Shown here: positions 63,793-64,000 of the stretch, in pieces | Layout: every line of letters starts with the position of its first letter | How positions within the stretch are numbered: the first letter of the stretch is position 1 | Assembly (NCBI GenBank): GCA_903885795.1 | Contig: CAISJV010000038.1 | Coordinates: 1 to 64,000, forward strand | Direction: 5' to 3' | From: an uncultured delta proteobacterium | GTDB taxonomy: Bacteria > Desulfobacterota > Syntrophia > Syntrophales > UBA8958 | DNA: 64,000 nt | Made by a program: the position numbers and the translations under genes | The notes under the pieces: generated by a model | Told to the model about the DNA's origin: nothing | The model's database searches: none | Seen by the model: the letters and a program-made list of their open reading frames with translations, nothing else

Positions 63793-64000
63793 TTACTTCT
63801 TTGCCGGTTGGGCGGCTTTTGCGGCGGGTGTTGAAGGCGGCGCCGGGGCTCCGGACGACGGCGCCGGTGTTTGTTTGTCTCCCGGAGCAGCGGCTTTTGC
63901 AGCTTCTCCTCCCGGAGCCGCCGACTGGCTGCCTGCTGCGGCGGGCGCTTTTTTATCAACGATCTTTACCGGCAACCCCACGGCAAGCATCATGACGCCA
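63793..64000 (-). CDS. RND membrane fusion protein, C-terminal part
   Basis: Only the last 68 or so codons are in the window; the gene continues beyond 64000. VGLPVKIVDKK resembles the end of the AcrA/MexA adaptor, followed by a long low-complexity tail of Ala, Pro, Lys and Gly that is not typical of AcrA. Its stop lies 12 bases before the pump start codon. The identity is taken mainly from its place upstream of an AcrB-like gene. Confidence 0.7.
   Translation of the reverse strand, partial: GVMMLAVGLPVKIVDKKAPAAAGSQSAAPGGEAAKAAAPGDKQTPAPSSGAPAPPSTPAAKAAQPAKK

Overview
The window most resembles the chromosome of an anaerobic Desulfobacterota (former Deltaproteobacteria) organism, perhaps a Syntrophales-type fermenter or syntroph. 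This rests on gene content only: an hgcA-hgcB mercury-methylation pair, an acetate kinase-PduL fusion next to a DUF3141 gene, a fused two-domain CoA-transferase, an acetyl-CoA hydrolase/GNAT fusion, fdhD, and Rrf2, Isc and YcaO genes in a large cysteine/methionine cluster. No rRNA, tRNA, phage or CRISPR array was seen. The first 23 bases are a pure C run, probably a contig-end artefact.

Layout. 0.3-3.5 kb: a truncated PIN gene, a D-2-hydroxyacid dehydrogenase, a nitroreductase, a small membrane protein and fdhD, all on the minus strand. 3.6-12 kb, metal and metalloid island: hgcC-hgcA-hgcB (plus); arsR-arsD-arsA (minus) with no arsenite pump beside it; a plus-strand run opening with an internally deleted hgcC copy and a wrecked arsM, then a DUF1326/DUF2182 pair, two small Cys-rich proteins, an AhpD-like protein and an ECF sigma factor. 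12-18.3 kb: a Cu(I)/Ag(I) CusABC-type efflux operon with a small FixH/YtkA-like first gene and a dyad operator inside its promoter. 18.4-19.6 kb: a DUF4143 ATPase.

19.7-35.7 kb is a co-directional minus-strand sulfur island. Read in transcription order: an Rrf2 regulator, a Cys-rich leader peptide with terminator, metY, cysK, metX, metW, iscS, iscU, mnmA, nadA, a MOSC protein, cysE, a YcaO protein and a PP-loop (ThiI/TrmU-like) protein. A second Cys-leader/terminator, metY, cysK and pdxS follow. Together these make acetylserine and acetylhomoserine, capture sulfide, and pass sulfur to Fe-S clusters, tRNA and possibly an unknown thioamide target. Each metY copy sits behind an apparent cysteine attenuator.

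35.9-49.9 kb: a metallophosphoesterase-nucleotidyltransferase fusion, a YchJ-like protein, a PIN/Phd toxin-antitoxin pair, a zinc-ribbon protein and CDF transporter, a nitroreductase, two CoA-transferases, an MscS channel and an OmpA/VWA lipoprotein. 50-53.7 kb: an Mla-type lipid transport operon with a 126-bp inverted-repeat element between the permease and ATPase genes. 53.8-59 kb: a DUF3141 PhaC-like protein and a three-domain cNMP-binding/acetate kinase/PduL protein. 59-64 kb: a tripartite HAE1 drug efflux system, its membrane fusion gene cut by the window edge.

Most notable: hgcABC beside an ars operon, with a second, deleted hgcC copy carrying the same promoter; two Cys-codon attenuators; the YcaO/PP-loop pair with no precursor peptide; two unusual fusion proteins; and a fossil fdhD 5' end between ycaO and the PP-loop gene.
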